From positions 134,685,875 through 134,749,874 of the forward strand of contig CM034546.1 of the NCBI GenBank assembly GCA_020055645.1: a stretch of DNA of 64,000 nt, written 5' to 3'. The notes under the pieces were generated by a model. That model did no database searches, had not been told where the DNA came from, and saw nothing but the letters and a program-made list of their open reading frames with translations. The position numbers were made by a program, and so were the translations under genes. The stretch's first letter is position 1; each line of letters starts with the position of its first letter. The stretch comes from Tomocerus qinae. Taxonomy: Eukaryota; Arthropoda; Collembola; Entomobryomorpha; Tomoceridae. Below, piece after piece: positions 7,884 to 18,860 of the stretch.

Positions 7884-9479
7884 TTACTGGTTTAAAGAAT
7901 TATTTTCTTCAGGGTAGTATTCTTGGGATTCATCGACCCAATTTTGATCTTCATCTTGTACAGCCATAAGTCTGCCTCTTCTCTGGGGACAATCGCGACT
8001 TTTGTGGCCAAACTCTCCACAGGTATAACATTCAGACCCTTCGCGTGGTTGTTGCCCGGTTCCTCTGCCCTGAGAGTTTTGCTGGGACCTGTTTCCTGAA
8101 GTACTTGGGCCAGAGTTTTGATTTTGCCAATTATTTTGGGATCTTTGTTGTTCTTGGCGATTTGTACCATTATTCTGTGACTGATACTGTTGTTGATTCT
8201 GTTGCTGCTGATTCCGTTGATATTGCTGATTCTGTTGATTCTGCTGGTTGGTCTGTTGGCGATTCTCGCCCTGACCTCCGAAATTCTGTCGTCCGTTTCC
8301 TCTGAAATTTCCTCTTCCACGGAAATAATTGTTTCTCCCTCTGTAGGATCCACTTCCTCTAAAGGGTCTTCCTCGTCCATTGTTTTGTCCGTTACCTCTA
8401 ACTTGTACACCAGCATCAGGGGCTAAAGAATTTGCTTTGCCTTCCCTGGCATCCTGTGCACGTAAGTCTTCAACTGCCACTTTGGCTCTTAAAATAAGGT
8501 TGACTGCTGTGTAGGCTCCAATGTCTCCCATTGCAAGCTTGATGCACGGTAACAGGCCTTGCCTACATCTCCTTATTGACTCCGCCTCCGGTTCATCAGG
8601 GAAAACTTGTCTTGCTAACCGTACTATGTCCCAAACGATCTTCTCTACGTTTTCTTTCTCCCCTTGGGTCTTCGACATCAGGTACTGAATCCTCTTATTG
8701 CGTTCCAGCCATGTATCATACTTTGCTATGAAAGCATTTTTGAAGTCATCCCAAGTCCAATCTGGTTGTCGTACATGTTCGAACCATGCTTTGTTCTCCT
8801 TGATGAGAATGGTAGAGAGCATATACAGCCATTGGTTTCTTGCATATCCCTGACTAGTGTAGTATGCTTCTATGTCTTGCAGGCAATTAGCTGCTGTTGT
8901 CTCATAAACGTTATACCTTGGCATAGGGACGTTAGGGTTTCCAGGTCCTGGATGACGCATATACTGATTTCCATTGGGGATCGCCTGTCCATTGGCATTG
9001 GGGATCTGCCGTCCATTTGCGTTGGCAATGACACGACCATTTGCATTGGCAATTACGCGCCCATTTGCATTTTCTTGTTGCCTGAAATGCTCAATTATCA
9101 AGCGTTGTTGCTCCTCAGGTAAATTAAAACGAAGATGCTCTGGTAGGTGATTGCCTGGGACCACATTCAAAATGTTCTGCTGAGGGATTACATTAAAATT
9201 ATTTTGTTGGGGACCGGCATTCAAATTATTTTGTTGGGGACCCCTCTGTTGATCCGCAGCCTTTCCCTCTGCATTATTATTCCTATCCATGATTTCTTGT
9301 ATATCACTCTCTGATTCTTGTGAAACCTGCTCTCCAGGTGAGTTGCTGTTAGCCTGTCGGGGACGCCTACGATACCTTTCAAGTCTTGCTTGTATCCTTC
9401 TTTGTATTTCTGCTTGAAACTCTGGATCGTGCCTTCTGTTAAGTCTTGACCTCCTTTCCGATTTCTCGCTATCACTCAT
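7884..9479 (-). CDS. gag: gag (capsid domain and CCHC zinc knuckle)
   Basis: 531 codons from an ATG at 9479. N-terminal Arg-rich segment, then a run of Asn/Gln-rich short repeats including several copies of NANGR, a capsid-like helical domain (about residues 190-340, with WLYMLSTIL, AWFEHV and the QGLLP region), a long Gln/Asn/Arg/Gly-rich linker, and a zinc knuckle C-Y-T-C-x4-H-x4-C near residue 485. This is the structural protein that packages element RNA. The frame is intact and closes 15 bases before the TAA that bounds the pol frame. Confidence 0.92.
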   Translation of the reverse strand: MSDSEKSERRSRLNRRHDPEFQAEIQRRIQARLERYRRRPRQANSNSPGEQVSQESESDIQEIMDRNNNAEGKAADQQRGPQQNNLNAGPQQNNFNVIPQQNILNVVPGNHLPEHLRFNLPEEQQRLIIEHFRQQENANGRVIANANGRVIANANGRQIPNANGQAIPNGNQYMRHPGPGNPNVPMPRYNVYETTAANCLQDIEAYYTSQGYARNQWLYMLSTILIKENKAWFEHVRQPDWTWDDFKNAFIAKYDTWLERNKRIQYLMSKTQGEKENVEKIVWDIVRLARQVFPDEPEAESIRRCRQGLLPCIKLAMGDIGAYTAVNLILRAKVAVEDLRAQDAREGKANSLAPDAGVQVRGNGQNNGRGRPFRGSGSYRGRNNYFRGRGNFRGNGRQNFGGQGENRQQTNQQNQQNQQYQRNQQQQNQQQYQSQNNGTNRQEQQRSQNNWQNQNSGPSTSGNRSQQNSQGRGTGQQPREGSECYTCGEFGHKSRDCPQRRGRLMAVQDEDQNWVDESQEYYPEENNSLNQ

Positions 9480-10414
9480 TTACTTATTATGCTAATGAGA
9501 ATTTGAACTAGCTTTTGTGTGTCTATCTATGAAGTCAATATAATTATAGTAAAAGTACGCAAGTACCCATAATAAAGAAAAATGCCCAAAAGGTTAAATG
9601 GTTAAATCTACATAAATTTGATAAAATTAGGAAGATATGTGCCCTAGTAAGCCTAAGTCCTATGTGACGCACAACACGAATATGTATATTTGGTGACACA
9701 CCAAATTTCGAGAAACACTCGAGTCACTGTATATTACGTGATACACGTATATAGTGGGGAACACCCGATGATGAAAGGTTCGGTGATACACCTACCTTCG
9801 ATATCCCTCGACCAATGTACTTATCTAAGTATACTACGTGAGCCACACGCCAATGTCCTATACCCACAGTGGTGTTATGGACATGCACTATAACCAAGAC
9901 GGTGGGGTTACTTAGATATGTGTTTAATGTATACGTACCTTGATGTAGTTGTGACCGATATCTCTGCTATACTTAAAGTCGTTCCTGTGATGTCGTACTC
10001 GTGCACACAAAGGTAATGTAGACCGAGTTGGCGCCTTACAAATTTGCATACGATGACTAAAAATAAAAGAGTCGTTTTAACCTACAATTTCTTCACTATA
10101 CATAGGCACAAAATTCAACTTTAAGATTCAAAATTTTACAAAATTTCTACATTTTCTATAATAAAAATTATGTCAAAATGATTATAAAATTGGGCTCTTT
10201 CCGTTAAAATTATTAAATTCCCAAAATTCCGTTTTTCCCTAACTTGGGGCGAACTGCACAAGACCCGTGCTTTTGGAAATTTACACTTAAATTTCGAGAA
10301 ACACTCGACAAATAATATTCTTCGTAAAACACGACAATATTATTTCTCCGAAAATAATTATTTCACCGATTTCAGTGCACAAAATAGAAATAAAGTCGGG
10401 TTTCGGCAACAATT
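9480..10414 (-). other. Retrotransposon 5' untranslated leader
   Basis: 935 bases between the 5' LTR and gag. Contains repeated short motifs (AATTTCGAGAAACACTCGA occurs near 9702-9725 and 10290-10308) and several GTGA-ACAC stretches, but no coding frame. Primer-binding site expected next to 10414 was not recognised. Confidence 0.7.
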
Positions 10415-11972
10415 TATGAGGGTGTGGACGCAAGTGCTCACGAAATATGCAGTCCGCATATACACCCTGATTGCTAATTATGTCCACACGGTCTAAGCTC
10501 TCTAACTCCTAAATGGAGGCTGCTACGAAAATGAGAGAACCACCGTTAGAAAGATGAGGAAATTTCCTACAAAACAGACTATAAGGACAAATTTATTGAT
10601 TTCCACTTAAAAAATTAAAAATCAGGAAGTGAAATACCAAATTTTCATGTCAAATTCCTCATTTCTCCACAACATTCTTTTTTTAATGAATCTTTGTTCC
10701 TAAGTTTCGGGATTTTTTGGAAGTGGTTTAAACCTGTTTTAAAGAGTAGTTGGAGGTTGAAACTCGCTAAAAGATCTGTTACAATGAATATTTGAATTTC
10801 CAGAGATCACTTTGTGGTTGAATTGCCTAATAGGGGTGATAAAGTCTTTTGAACTTAAACTCAAATTTTAAACAAGCTTCAAGGTACCAAAAACTGTAAT
10901 GCAGTTGAAATGGGCAGCAGACCATTTGCATTTTCTTGTCTTTGCACATTTCACTTCAAATACAGATTTGGATTGACAACAAAAATTGTTTGTAGTGGGT
11001 AGCTCATTTTCAAGAAAAATCTTTGTTTCTTTAAACTTCCTCATAATTTAAACAACGAAGCTGTCTTTTGGATTGGAGCCAATAAGGTTGACTTGAGCTA
11101 ATTTTTCACGAAAATCAATGCTTGAATCCGTTTCAGATTGATAGAAGAACTTTTCTTTTACCACCTCCAAACAAGATTTAACTTGGAATAAAAAATGTTC
11201 CGCAAACCTGGGATCTTTACCTCAAATCAACTAGGGTGGTGTTTAAATCTTCGTTTTGATGTCTAAGCTGATAACAATAAATTTTTACCGATTTATTGTT
11301 ATGATTACCTCTTTGATGAACATCCACCACTTTAAGCAGCGTTAAAAGCTTAGAATTTACCATGTAAAATGAGCAACCTCATCAACTGCAGACAAATACA
11401 TACAATTTTAGGCTACTTTTGTCATATTTCATAAAATTGCCTAGCTTGAAACTAGAGTCAATAAAATTATCCTTATAGTCTGTTTTGTAGGAAATTTTCT
11501 CCTTTTTCTAACGGTGGTTCTCTCATTTTCGTAGCAGTCTCTGTTTAGGAGCTAGAGAGCCTAGACTGTGTGGACATTATTAGCAATCAGGCTGTACGTA
11601 GAGCGGTCCTAGTTCGCCTTTATTCTATTTATGCCAGAAATGATGAAATAATATGTGTGATTCAAGTTACCCGTGATACCGAAAAGTCCAATAATGCCCG
11701 ATGATCCACAGGAAAGTTCAGGAACACAATGTATTATTTATTGCACACAAAGAATAATCAATTAGAATGAGAAATGAACTTTAGAAAATAATGAAATAAA
11801 TGTATTGAACACAAAACTGGCGTAGTCTCCCCGTCCCAGGTTCTCCAGCAACTGGTGTGTCAAACGGAGCTCCTCGCGTAGTCTTTCCGCTGCACTATGC
11901 AAATTGGTGGGTTGCTGAGGTGGATAGTTGGGTGGTGACGTCATGAGGAGTGGGCTGGTAGCCATCCTCATA
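10415..11972 (-). repeat. 5' LTR, interrupted by a nested MITE
   Basis: Same 424-bp sequence as 802-1225 in two parts, 10415-10462 and 11595-11972, with 1132 bp plus a TA duplication inserted between. 1558 minus 1134 equals 424. Confidence 0.92.
10463..11594. mobile_element. Non-autonomous DNA transposon (long-TIR MITE, TA target) nested in the 5' LTR
   Basis: Terminal inverted repeats of about 137 bp (10463-10600 and 11458-11594), starting CACCCTGATTGCTAAT and CAGCCTGATTGCTAAT, roughly 90% alike by eye. TA is duplicated at both sides (10461-10462, 11595-11596), and the uninterrupted LTR at about 840-860 shows the empty site. TA targeting suggests the IS630/Tc1/mariner superfamily. No transposase frame. 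Confidence 0.88.
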
Positions 11973-12079
11973 ATATATAATAAAATATTATACAGTTTAA
12001 GCGTGAAATGTCATTGGGTGTATGGTTATTCAATGTAATCTTATCTTTATTAACACAATTTTTTTAATGTTTCCCATTA

Positions 12080-12620
12080 TTAAGTAGCGAAGCTGCATTA
12101 TACCAATGCCCGTCGGTCTTCTGTCTGTCCTTATGGTATCACAACTATTATAGAATGGTTTAATATAACCAGCTCAAACTTCATTTTTTAAGCGTAATCT
12201 AGGGATAAAAATTAATGTCAAAATTTGAAAATTGTCAAAATCGGATACACCCTTTGGACGTGGTTCGGAACTTAAAAATGGAGTTCTGTGTATGTCATCA
12301 AGTCGTATAATAGCTCATGTTAAAGTTAATTCGAGTTTCAAAATATGCATTATTAGATACGCCCTTACCTTGTTTGTGTGGGTGGTTAAAAAACCAAAAA
12401 TCAAAATAACTTTAATTCTACACATAGTAGAACGTCATGAGATGATTCGCTCAAAAGGTTATTCGTCGGGTCAGGTCAACGTCAAGTCAGACAGGGTTAC
12501 AAGGATAAAAATCATGGGAAAAATACTTCACAAAATGTAATGTGCGTCTCTAATCATGATTATCTCCGCTACTTTTTTAAATGCATTTGGCATGGTTTAT
12601 TATTACGATAACTACGATGT
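12080..12620. repeat. Dispersed repeat, copy 1
   Basis: Shares several blocks with 61990-62400: a TAAGTAGC start, a CTGTCTGTCC stretch, GTAGAACGTCATGAGAT, CTCAAAAGGTTATTCG and a CGCTACTTTTTTA block. The order is the same in both copies. Type unknown; no coding capacity. Confidence 0.6.
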
Positions 12621-12809
12621 TAAGGTAAACTGGTAGATAAACCATGGACCGTGAGGACTAGTATAAGATAATAGTTGGAGATAATAATGCTGGTTTGAAA
12701 TGGTGTCTGTAAGTATTTGAAAAGTGTTGTTCGATGCAGTAGTTTAACTACTGTAGTTAATGTGCGTGCATGTGACTTTCGTTATTTTTTCTTCTCTCAA
12801 ACGGTCAAA

Positions 12810-14785
12810 ATGAAGAAACAAGTATTTCTGCTGTTGTTAATTTCTTCTACTTTACTTTTTGAAGTTGTTCATACCGATAAAATTCTGGTACTGACATTTT
12901 TCTCGAGTAAAAGTCATAAAATCACTTACATGAGACTGATTGAAGAACTTGCGAATCGAGGTCATGAAATAACAATTCTGTCACCCGTTAAGCCTATGAA
13001 GGAAATCAAAAATGTGAAGGAAATTCTAACATTTGATTTGGAAGAGGTATCCCTGGGAAAGCATAATTTCTTCGAGAAAAAACAAACAAACACTTTGACC
13101 AATCCCTTTTTCATGCTTCAAGAATTCGAACAAATCTGCCGAAAGACTTACGACCTCCCGCATGTCATGGCCATTTTGAAAGAGAAGTTCGACCTTATTT
13201 TTATGCAGCCTCTTTTCAATGATTGTGCATTGGGAATCGTCTACAGGCTTAAGGCCCCACTTGTGTTGTTCTACCCAACATCTGCACCAGGGTTTTTATT
13301 GTCCAAAATCGGCGGAGATGCGCCACCTTCAGTCACGTCAAATGTTTTCATGGGATATTCCGATGAAATGAACTTCTTTCAAAGGTTTGTCAACTTTGGA
13401 TTTTCGGCATTTTTTGAAGCCATCTTGCGATTTTCGTTCGAACCACACATGGCCTCCATTTATCGGGAGAAGTTGGGAGATGATATTCCTTCGGTACGAG
13501 AGATTCTTGCAAATACCTCCCTATTACTGTCTAATGGGCATTTTAGTATCAACAAACCTAAATCATTGCTCCCGGATGTTGTAAATGTCGGAGGAATCCA
13601 TTCACGACCAGCTAAACCTCTACCAAAAGTAAATCAATTTTTTAAAATTTAAACTTCATGTAAAATTGCTATATCTACGGTTAATAGTAATTGTCTTTGG
13701 AATTAGAATCCAAGTACGAGTTACAAAATCAAATCGTATAAGGGAATCGGGGAAAGATTTTAATAACGATACTTCTTTACAGGATTTGGAGGATTTTGTA
13801 GCTAAAAGTGGCAAAGATGGTTTCATCTTTTTCAGTATGGGTTCAGCTATTAGAGGTGACCAAATGCCCGAAGAAAGACGTAAACTGTTCATAAATGTCT
13901 TTTCGAAATTGAAGCAACAAGTCCTGTGGAAATGGGAGTCTGAAACGATGCCTGATCTCCCCAAGAATGTCAAATTGAGTAAATGGCTTCCCCAACAAGA
14001 TCTTCTGGGTCATCCGAATATCAAAATGTTTATCACGCACTGTGGAGGTGGAAGCACCGAAGAAGCCATTTATCATGGGGTTCCCCTACTTGGCCTACCT
14101 ATGTTCGGGGATCAACCTATGAATGCAGGACAAGCAAAGATTCATGACATTATTTTCCAATTGGAATGGAACGAATTAACGGAAGAACTGTTGTCCTACG
14201 GAATCAACGAAATTTTAAACAATCCAAAGTATATTTTGAAGATTTACATATTATTTAACTTTTATTTAATATAATAATATCGGAACGCATGTTTAACCAA
14301 GCAATAATTGCATAGTTGAAGTTAATTATTTACGTTAATGTTATTATTTCAGATATCGCAACAATGTACAAAAACTGTCTACAATTTTCAAAGATCAACC
14401 TGATGATCCTCTTAGGCGAGGTGTCTATTGGATAGAGTACATCCTACGCCATAAAGGTGAAAATGAAGAAATATCCTGATTTTCTAAATCGAAAAATAAT
14501 AGCGAAACAAATAACTTATCGTTTGATACAATGTTTTAAATATACATAATATTAAACATTTTTGTCTAATTGCATTATTTGTTGAAATATAATCAATTAG
14601 GTGCCCCACATCTGCGGTCTGCCTCTCGGAAGCTAAATTATATTCAGTATCATTCCTGGGACGTCTTGGCTTCCTACCTCGCAATACTTCTAGGAGCCCT
14701 TTATATCACTGTTTTCATTATCAGGTTTATTATTAAAAAAATTTGTGGTCCCAGAAAATATGTCAGAAAACAAAAGAAAAATTAA
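12810..14785 (+). CDS. UDP-glycosyltransferase, complete, four exons
   Basis: Exons 12810-13628, 13783-14228, 14353-14456, 14601-14785, with phases that agree and GT-AG introns, give 517 residues, the normal UGT size. The ATG at 12810 is chosen because a signal peptide ([16 protein letters not shown]) starts there. The N-terminal half should bind the acceptor. The donor-binding signature lies at residues about 341-384 ([35 protein letters not shown]) and ends with the Asp-Gln pair that contacts the sugar. A membrane helix and a basic tail ([10 protein letters not shown]) close the protein, so it faces the ER lumen. UGTs conjugate a sugar to small lipophilic compounds (detoxification, pigment, pheromone). 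Part of a UGT cluster with the exon at 1-88. The Cys after His in THCGGG replaces the more usual Gly. Confidence 0.92.
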
Positions 14786-14975
14786 GGGAAATAAACCAAT
14801 GATGTTACACATCTAACAAGTACATTAACTAAAAATAATATTTTATCATAATATTATATAATATCTTACATTGTGCCAGTGTGGTTTTGTATTTAAGATT
14901 GGAGTTATATTACTAATTTAAGTCAATACGCTTTATATGAGGTTCCCTTTATACAAATGAGCAGCAATGGTAAGT

Positions 14976-15655
14976 AAAATATTTCTCAAAATAGCAAAAT
15001 TATTCATTATTAGGCCATTTTTGACTCATTTTCGTCAAAAGATGTCAAAATTTTACGCCCGAATATATATCTCATTTTAGCCCTCCTCAAAACCCAGTTG
15101 TGTATATTTGCTTAGAGCCGAGATGAGATGGGCGAATATTGTTTATTGTAAGAGATAGTAAAGGTGATACAAATACTGAATCTTTCATAATGCTAAAAAA
15201 TGAAGTAGGCTGCGGTAAATCATTAGAATGAAATCTTTGACAGTTTTGGTCCACTTTGGCTGAACTATATCTGCATCCCTTGCCAATTACCTCCTTTCCT
15301 TAACCCTTAAGGCTCATTCCCGCAGTCTATTTCACTGGTTTTCAAATTTTCACTACCTTTATAAGAAACCTGTTTACATAATTATTTTATGTACGAATTT
15401 GACTACAGTCGGCCATAATTGCCCATCAGTTTGCTGTAAGATTGCCCTGCGCTTTTACACCAAATATGCATGATTTGGCTTATTTTCACTATTTTGCTCT
15501 GATTACACAGTGGGTTACAAGCACGTATACAGAAGTGAGTTTCGGGGAGGGCTAACAAGTCATATATTTTCGCCAGAAGATGAGTCAAAAATGGTCTCAA
15601 AATGGCAAATAATCGCGTGGAGCGCGAATTTGCTATTTTGAGAAAAAATTATTTT
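14976..15655. repeat. Inverted-repeat element, probably MITE
   Basis: Left arm (about 14976-15110) and right arm (about 15520-15655, reversed) share TCTCAAAATAGCAAA, CCATTTTTGACTCAT and TAGCCCTCC blocks in matching order. The right arm carries an extra CGCGTGGAGCGCG palindrome. Ends and duplication not resolved. Confidence 0.45.
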
Positions 15656-15733
15656 TTCTTGGATTTTGGGGAGGCTTCAGCCCGTTAAGCCCCCCTCTCA
15701 ACATGTCCTTGGTGAGTTATTCAGTTGATTGAA

Positions 15734-15945
15734 AGGGGCACTAGGAAATGTTAATTTATTTATTATATACAACATTATTATTGAAATAGTAAAATCATTG
15801 AATACAGTAAAAACACGTTTATTAGTAAAATGAATGTCGGTGAAATTTTTTTCCTCAAAAATGCATTAGATACTAGTTAATTGACTGTTTCTACTGTATT
15901 CATTGGTTATTACTATTTCAACAAAAAATAAATAACTAATGCCCC
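15734..15945. repeat. Hairpin element, about 212 bp
   Basis: Arms starting GGGGCACTAGG at the left and ending CTAATGCCCC at the right; about 75 bp each pair (TTGAAATAGTAA, TGAATACAGTA in both). Likely a short MITE. Confidence 0.55.
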
Positions 15946-16050
15946 TGTCCATCAACCTATTGTGGGTGTAGATTTGTGAAGAATTTTCTGCTCTCCGCAA
16001 TAATTCTTAAAAGACCTTTGAGATTTTAAAATCGCTGACATTGCATCAAA

Positions 16051-16654
16051 ATGAAGTTCCTGCACACGGTTCTTCTAATTCTTTGTTTTGGTAAGGAAGC
16101 GAAGTTTGATTTTTTTTAATATTAGGACTCAAGTGTCACAAATGTACAAATCCGGAATGCACGAATACCGTGAAATGGGATTGTGGATAAGGTGTAAAAT
16201 GGTGTGGTGTACAGCCAGTCCAGTCACCTTAATAATATTTATTGTGATTGTTAAAGGTACGGGGAAGCCTTTTGAGGACCATGAGTGTTGGTCACGACCA
16301 GCAGACAGACGCAGGCTGCAAAAGTAGGGACAGAGGAATAAGGATATCGTCCTTTAAGGAACGAAAAAGCCAAAATCCTTTTTTTGTTTGGTGGACGAAT
16401 AAGCCTATATCCATTTTTTGTTTGGTGCAGGAAATACTAGCCTAAATCCACTAACAAGCGAATCGATATAGTTAGGCTTTTTCCGCCACCAAACAAAAAA
16501 TGTATATTTGCTTTTTCGTGCAGCAGAAAAAATAGATTTTGGCTTTTTCGTTCCTTAAAGGACGATATGCTTTTGCAATACGGATTTGTGTAACACTGGG
16601 AAGTTCGTAATAAAGGTGGTCACCGCACCGGTTTTCTGGCACTCGGCTATCTGA
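16051..16654 (+). pseudogene. Ly6/three-finger-like secreted protein, copy 1, interrupted by a MITE
   Basis: Exon 1 (16051-16090) encodes a signal peptide MKFLHTVLLILCF and ends at a GTAAGG donor. After a 35-bp intron, the next exon begins at 16126 and reads LKCHKCTNPEC, the N-terminal cysteine pattern of Ly6/uPAR (three-finger) proteins, but meets a TAA at 16188-16190. The C-terminal motif CFCNTDLCN is at about 16568-16594, followed by a hydrophobic tail and TGA. A 218-bp MITE (16348-16565) sits inside the coding sequence directly before this motif. Two more copies follow at 22985 and 30576. Family role: secreted or GPI-anchored modulators. Broken as read; exons between are uncertain. Confidence 0.5.
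16348..16565. mobile_element. MITE with TCGTCC termini, TA target site
   Basis: Perfect terminal inverted repeats of about 29 bp starting TCGTCCTTTAAGGAACG, flanked by TA (16346-16347, 16566-16567). Interior has internal inverted blocks (ATCCATTTTTTGTTTGGTG). A related, more diverged copy lies around 24140-24320. Confidence 0.85.
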
Positions 16655-16798
16655 TCCCTCGGTCACTCTTATCCTTAAACAAAACCTAAGTAATCATAGC
16701 CATACAATGCTTTGTATAATAGGCTCAAAATATTTGGTTTGATTTCTAAGTAGTAATAATGTATAACTTTATCAAAATCCTACAATATTTGAAAAGAT

Positions 16799-17313
16799 TG
16801 ATCAAGAATGCTCACGGGCTGGTACATGCGGGCACTTGCTAATCAACGATTTTCACGGGCGGGTAGTGGCTGACCAAGTTGTGTCACGGGCAGGCATTAT
16901 GCTGCCCACGGGCCCCTGTATGTACTCGTAAATATATATCGTCTGTTTAACATTACAAAGTAACAAGCCTAATATTATCGTGGCCGCTAAAAAGTAACAA
17001 TCCATTTTAACACTGCCGCGACAATGTAACAAGCTTATGTCCTGATAAAATGGTTTGTTACATTGTCGCGATCATGATAAAATATTGTAATGTAAAGTAA
17101 AAAATTGTAATGTTAAGCAGACGATAAGGTAAAGAAAATGCCTGAAATTTTGGTTTTTGTGTGTGCCCGACCTGTGCCTACGAGTACTTACGGGCGCTAG
17201 CGGTCCCCATGGAGTTGCCTGCCCTGACACACCTTGGTCGGCCACTACCCGCCCATGCCCACTGGTGGCAATTGTTGATCAGCATGTGCAAGCCTGTGAG
17301 CATCCTTGATCAA
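16799..17313. repeat. Long hairpin element, GC-rich arms
   Basis: Left arm 16799-16932 and right arm about 17175-17313 are inverted copies (TTGATCAAG-AATGCTCAC at the outer ends, ACGGGC repeated along both). Arms are much more GC-rich than surrounding DNA. A second element is inserted in the loop. Confidence 0.65.
16939..17124. mobile_element. MITE nested in the hairpin loop
   Basis: Ends TCGTCTGTTTAACATTAC and its inverse, flanked by TA at both sides (16937-16938, 17125-17126). Interior also has inverted GTAACA / TTGTTAC blocks. Start TCGTC suggests relation to the 16348-16565 family. Confidence 0.65.
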
Positions 17314-18860
17314 CCCTGCCCGAGAAAAATATGTATCATGTGCCCCTGGAACTCTCTCTTAAGATGAACCTTAAGTCAGCTCTGGAAATTAATACATATC
17401 TATACAAATCCGATTATATTATTTTGGTCATCTCAACCCGGGGAGTTCGGCAGGCATGTTCGTGCAGGCATGCCATGTTCTATTTGTCAGAATTGGAATT
17501 ACAGCCATTATCTAGTATCACAAATAGTACCATGGAGGCTGAAAGATGAGGCAGTTTTGTTTGGGGAGGCTTTCTCTGTCTAACGAAATGTTTTCTTACC
17601 TCAATGAACGTCCAACTACAATTAGCATTGATGTTTGTAACCTTCGATTTGGATTGCCCAAAAACCACAGTGGAAAAACCGAGTCGATATCTGTCGCATC
17701 ACAGGTCGCCACTGATTGTCAAATTCACAAAACAGAGGCCGTCGTAGGGGAGCCGAAACGAATCGGATTATTTTAAACTTTATTCAGAAACATTTCAGGT
17801 GCTTATTCTATTCGTCGATTGGCAGTAATGATCGTTTTTCAACAATAACTCTCGGCAACACTCCATGTGTATGTTTCTTTTTCAATGCAGGATTTTCGTC
17901 TTGTAGTAGGTACTCTGCTATTATTAAATTGAATGTTTAAAATGTCCTGAAGCTTTTAGTAAAACGCAAACGAGATAAACAAAGATAATATAAAGTGCAG
18001 TTAAATATACGACGAGTAAAACAGTAAAAGATGAGATTTCTGAACCGACGGGGCACTTTAAGATGGACAGAATTGGAGAAACAAGAAACGGCCGATGGTT
18101 GATACTGCTGCTGAGATGACTGCAACGAGGGACAGGGAAGGTAGTAGTGGTAGTACTATTAGTAGTAGTACTGGTAGTCGTAGGACCTTAGCTTATTTTG
18201 CAAAGAGTAACTGAAACAAAATTTGATCATCTTGTGTCTGGTGGTTAAGCTATGTTATTATATCATACTATACTTAATTAAATGGAATTTTCAAATCGGT
18301 AATTATGTGCATGCTTAGGAACACTAATGTTTAATACTTATCATCATCACCCTTCCCTCACCTGCACAACATTATACTATTCTTTGTTATTCATAAAAAT
18401 AAAATCATCGAGTTTAGTTCAACCTTGTTACTTAAAAGTGATCAATAATCAATATCGAATGCTCTATAGCCATGAATGGCCATGACCATTCCGAAGAAAA
18501 AAATATTAATAGAGCTTTGTATGGTTTGGTTGTGTTTGTGGTGTATACCTATGCAATTTAAGCTCAACAGCTACGGCATACCGACTATAACTTTAATCGG
18601 GCAAATATGTTACCTCTATCTCTCTTTCATGAAGTTTATAAAGTATTTAAACGACCATTGAAATTTGATTCGCAAGAAACGTATACGGAATTATTTCTGG
18701 TTAATTAACCATCAATAGCGGAAGAACATAAATATCCAACAATTATTTTATTACTTGGCAGTGTTTTATACTGTATATCTTGTGTGTATTTGTACTATTT
18801 TGAATCATCTGCCAACTTCCAACCATTAAAACCAGCAACAACCATTTATATCTATCCAAA

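Larger units (their letters stand above)
802..11972 (-). mobile_element. Ty3/Gypsy-type LTR retrotransposon with an extra exonuclease gene
   Basis: The element is on the minus strand: 5' LTR at the right (10415-11972, interrupted by a nested MITE), gag, pol, a minisatellite, ORF3, then the 3' LTR at the left (802-1225). The LTRs begin and end with TATGAGG/CCTCATA, and a 4-bp ATAT duplication flanks the element (798-801 and 11973-11976). A purine-rich tract abuts the 3' LTR (about 1226-1245 on the plus strand). The domain order protease-reverse transcriptase-RNase H-integrase identifies Ty3/Gypsy (Metaviridae). The LTR copies appear identical by eye, implying recent insertion, yet pol contains a frame break near 7010-7016, gag and pol frames do not overlap, and ORF3 is split by a frame change and a stop. 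These are either early decay or consensus indels of the assembly. No convincing tRNA primer-binding site was recognised. Confidence 0.92.
14786..16050. other. Intergenic, with two inverted-repeat elements
   Basis: No gene. Two hairpin-like repeats are listed separately (14976-15655 and 15734-15945). Confidence 0.6.
16655..18860. other. Intergenic, repeat-rich
   Basis: Holds the nested hairpins at 16799-17313. About 17970-18090 resembles 23915-24010 (AAGTGCA.TTAAATATAC, GAGATTTCTGAACC), which shows that the Ly6-IR blocks are duplicates. 18235-18860 is the promoter-side flank shared with 26760-27446. No further gene. Confidence 0.6.

Noticed and set aside
7892..8416. Second minus-strand frame overlapping gag C-terminus
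   Set aside because: Repeat-rich out-of-frame reading of the gag linker; a frameshift product cannot be excluded but nothing supports it.
8045..9122. Plus-strand hydrophobic open frames opposite gag
   Set aside because: Antisense of the Gln/Asn/Arg-rich gag region; Leu/Ile/Val richness is a by-product.
18145..18185. AGTAGT simple repeat as a regulatory element
   Set aside because: Ordinary microsatellite with no further evidence.
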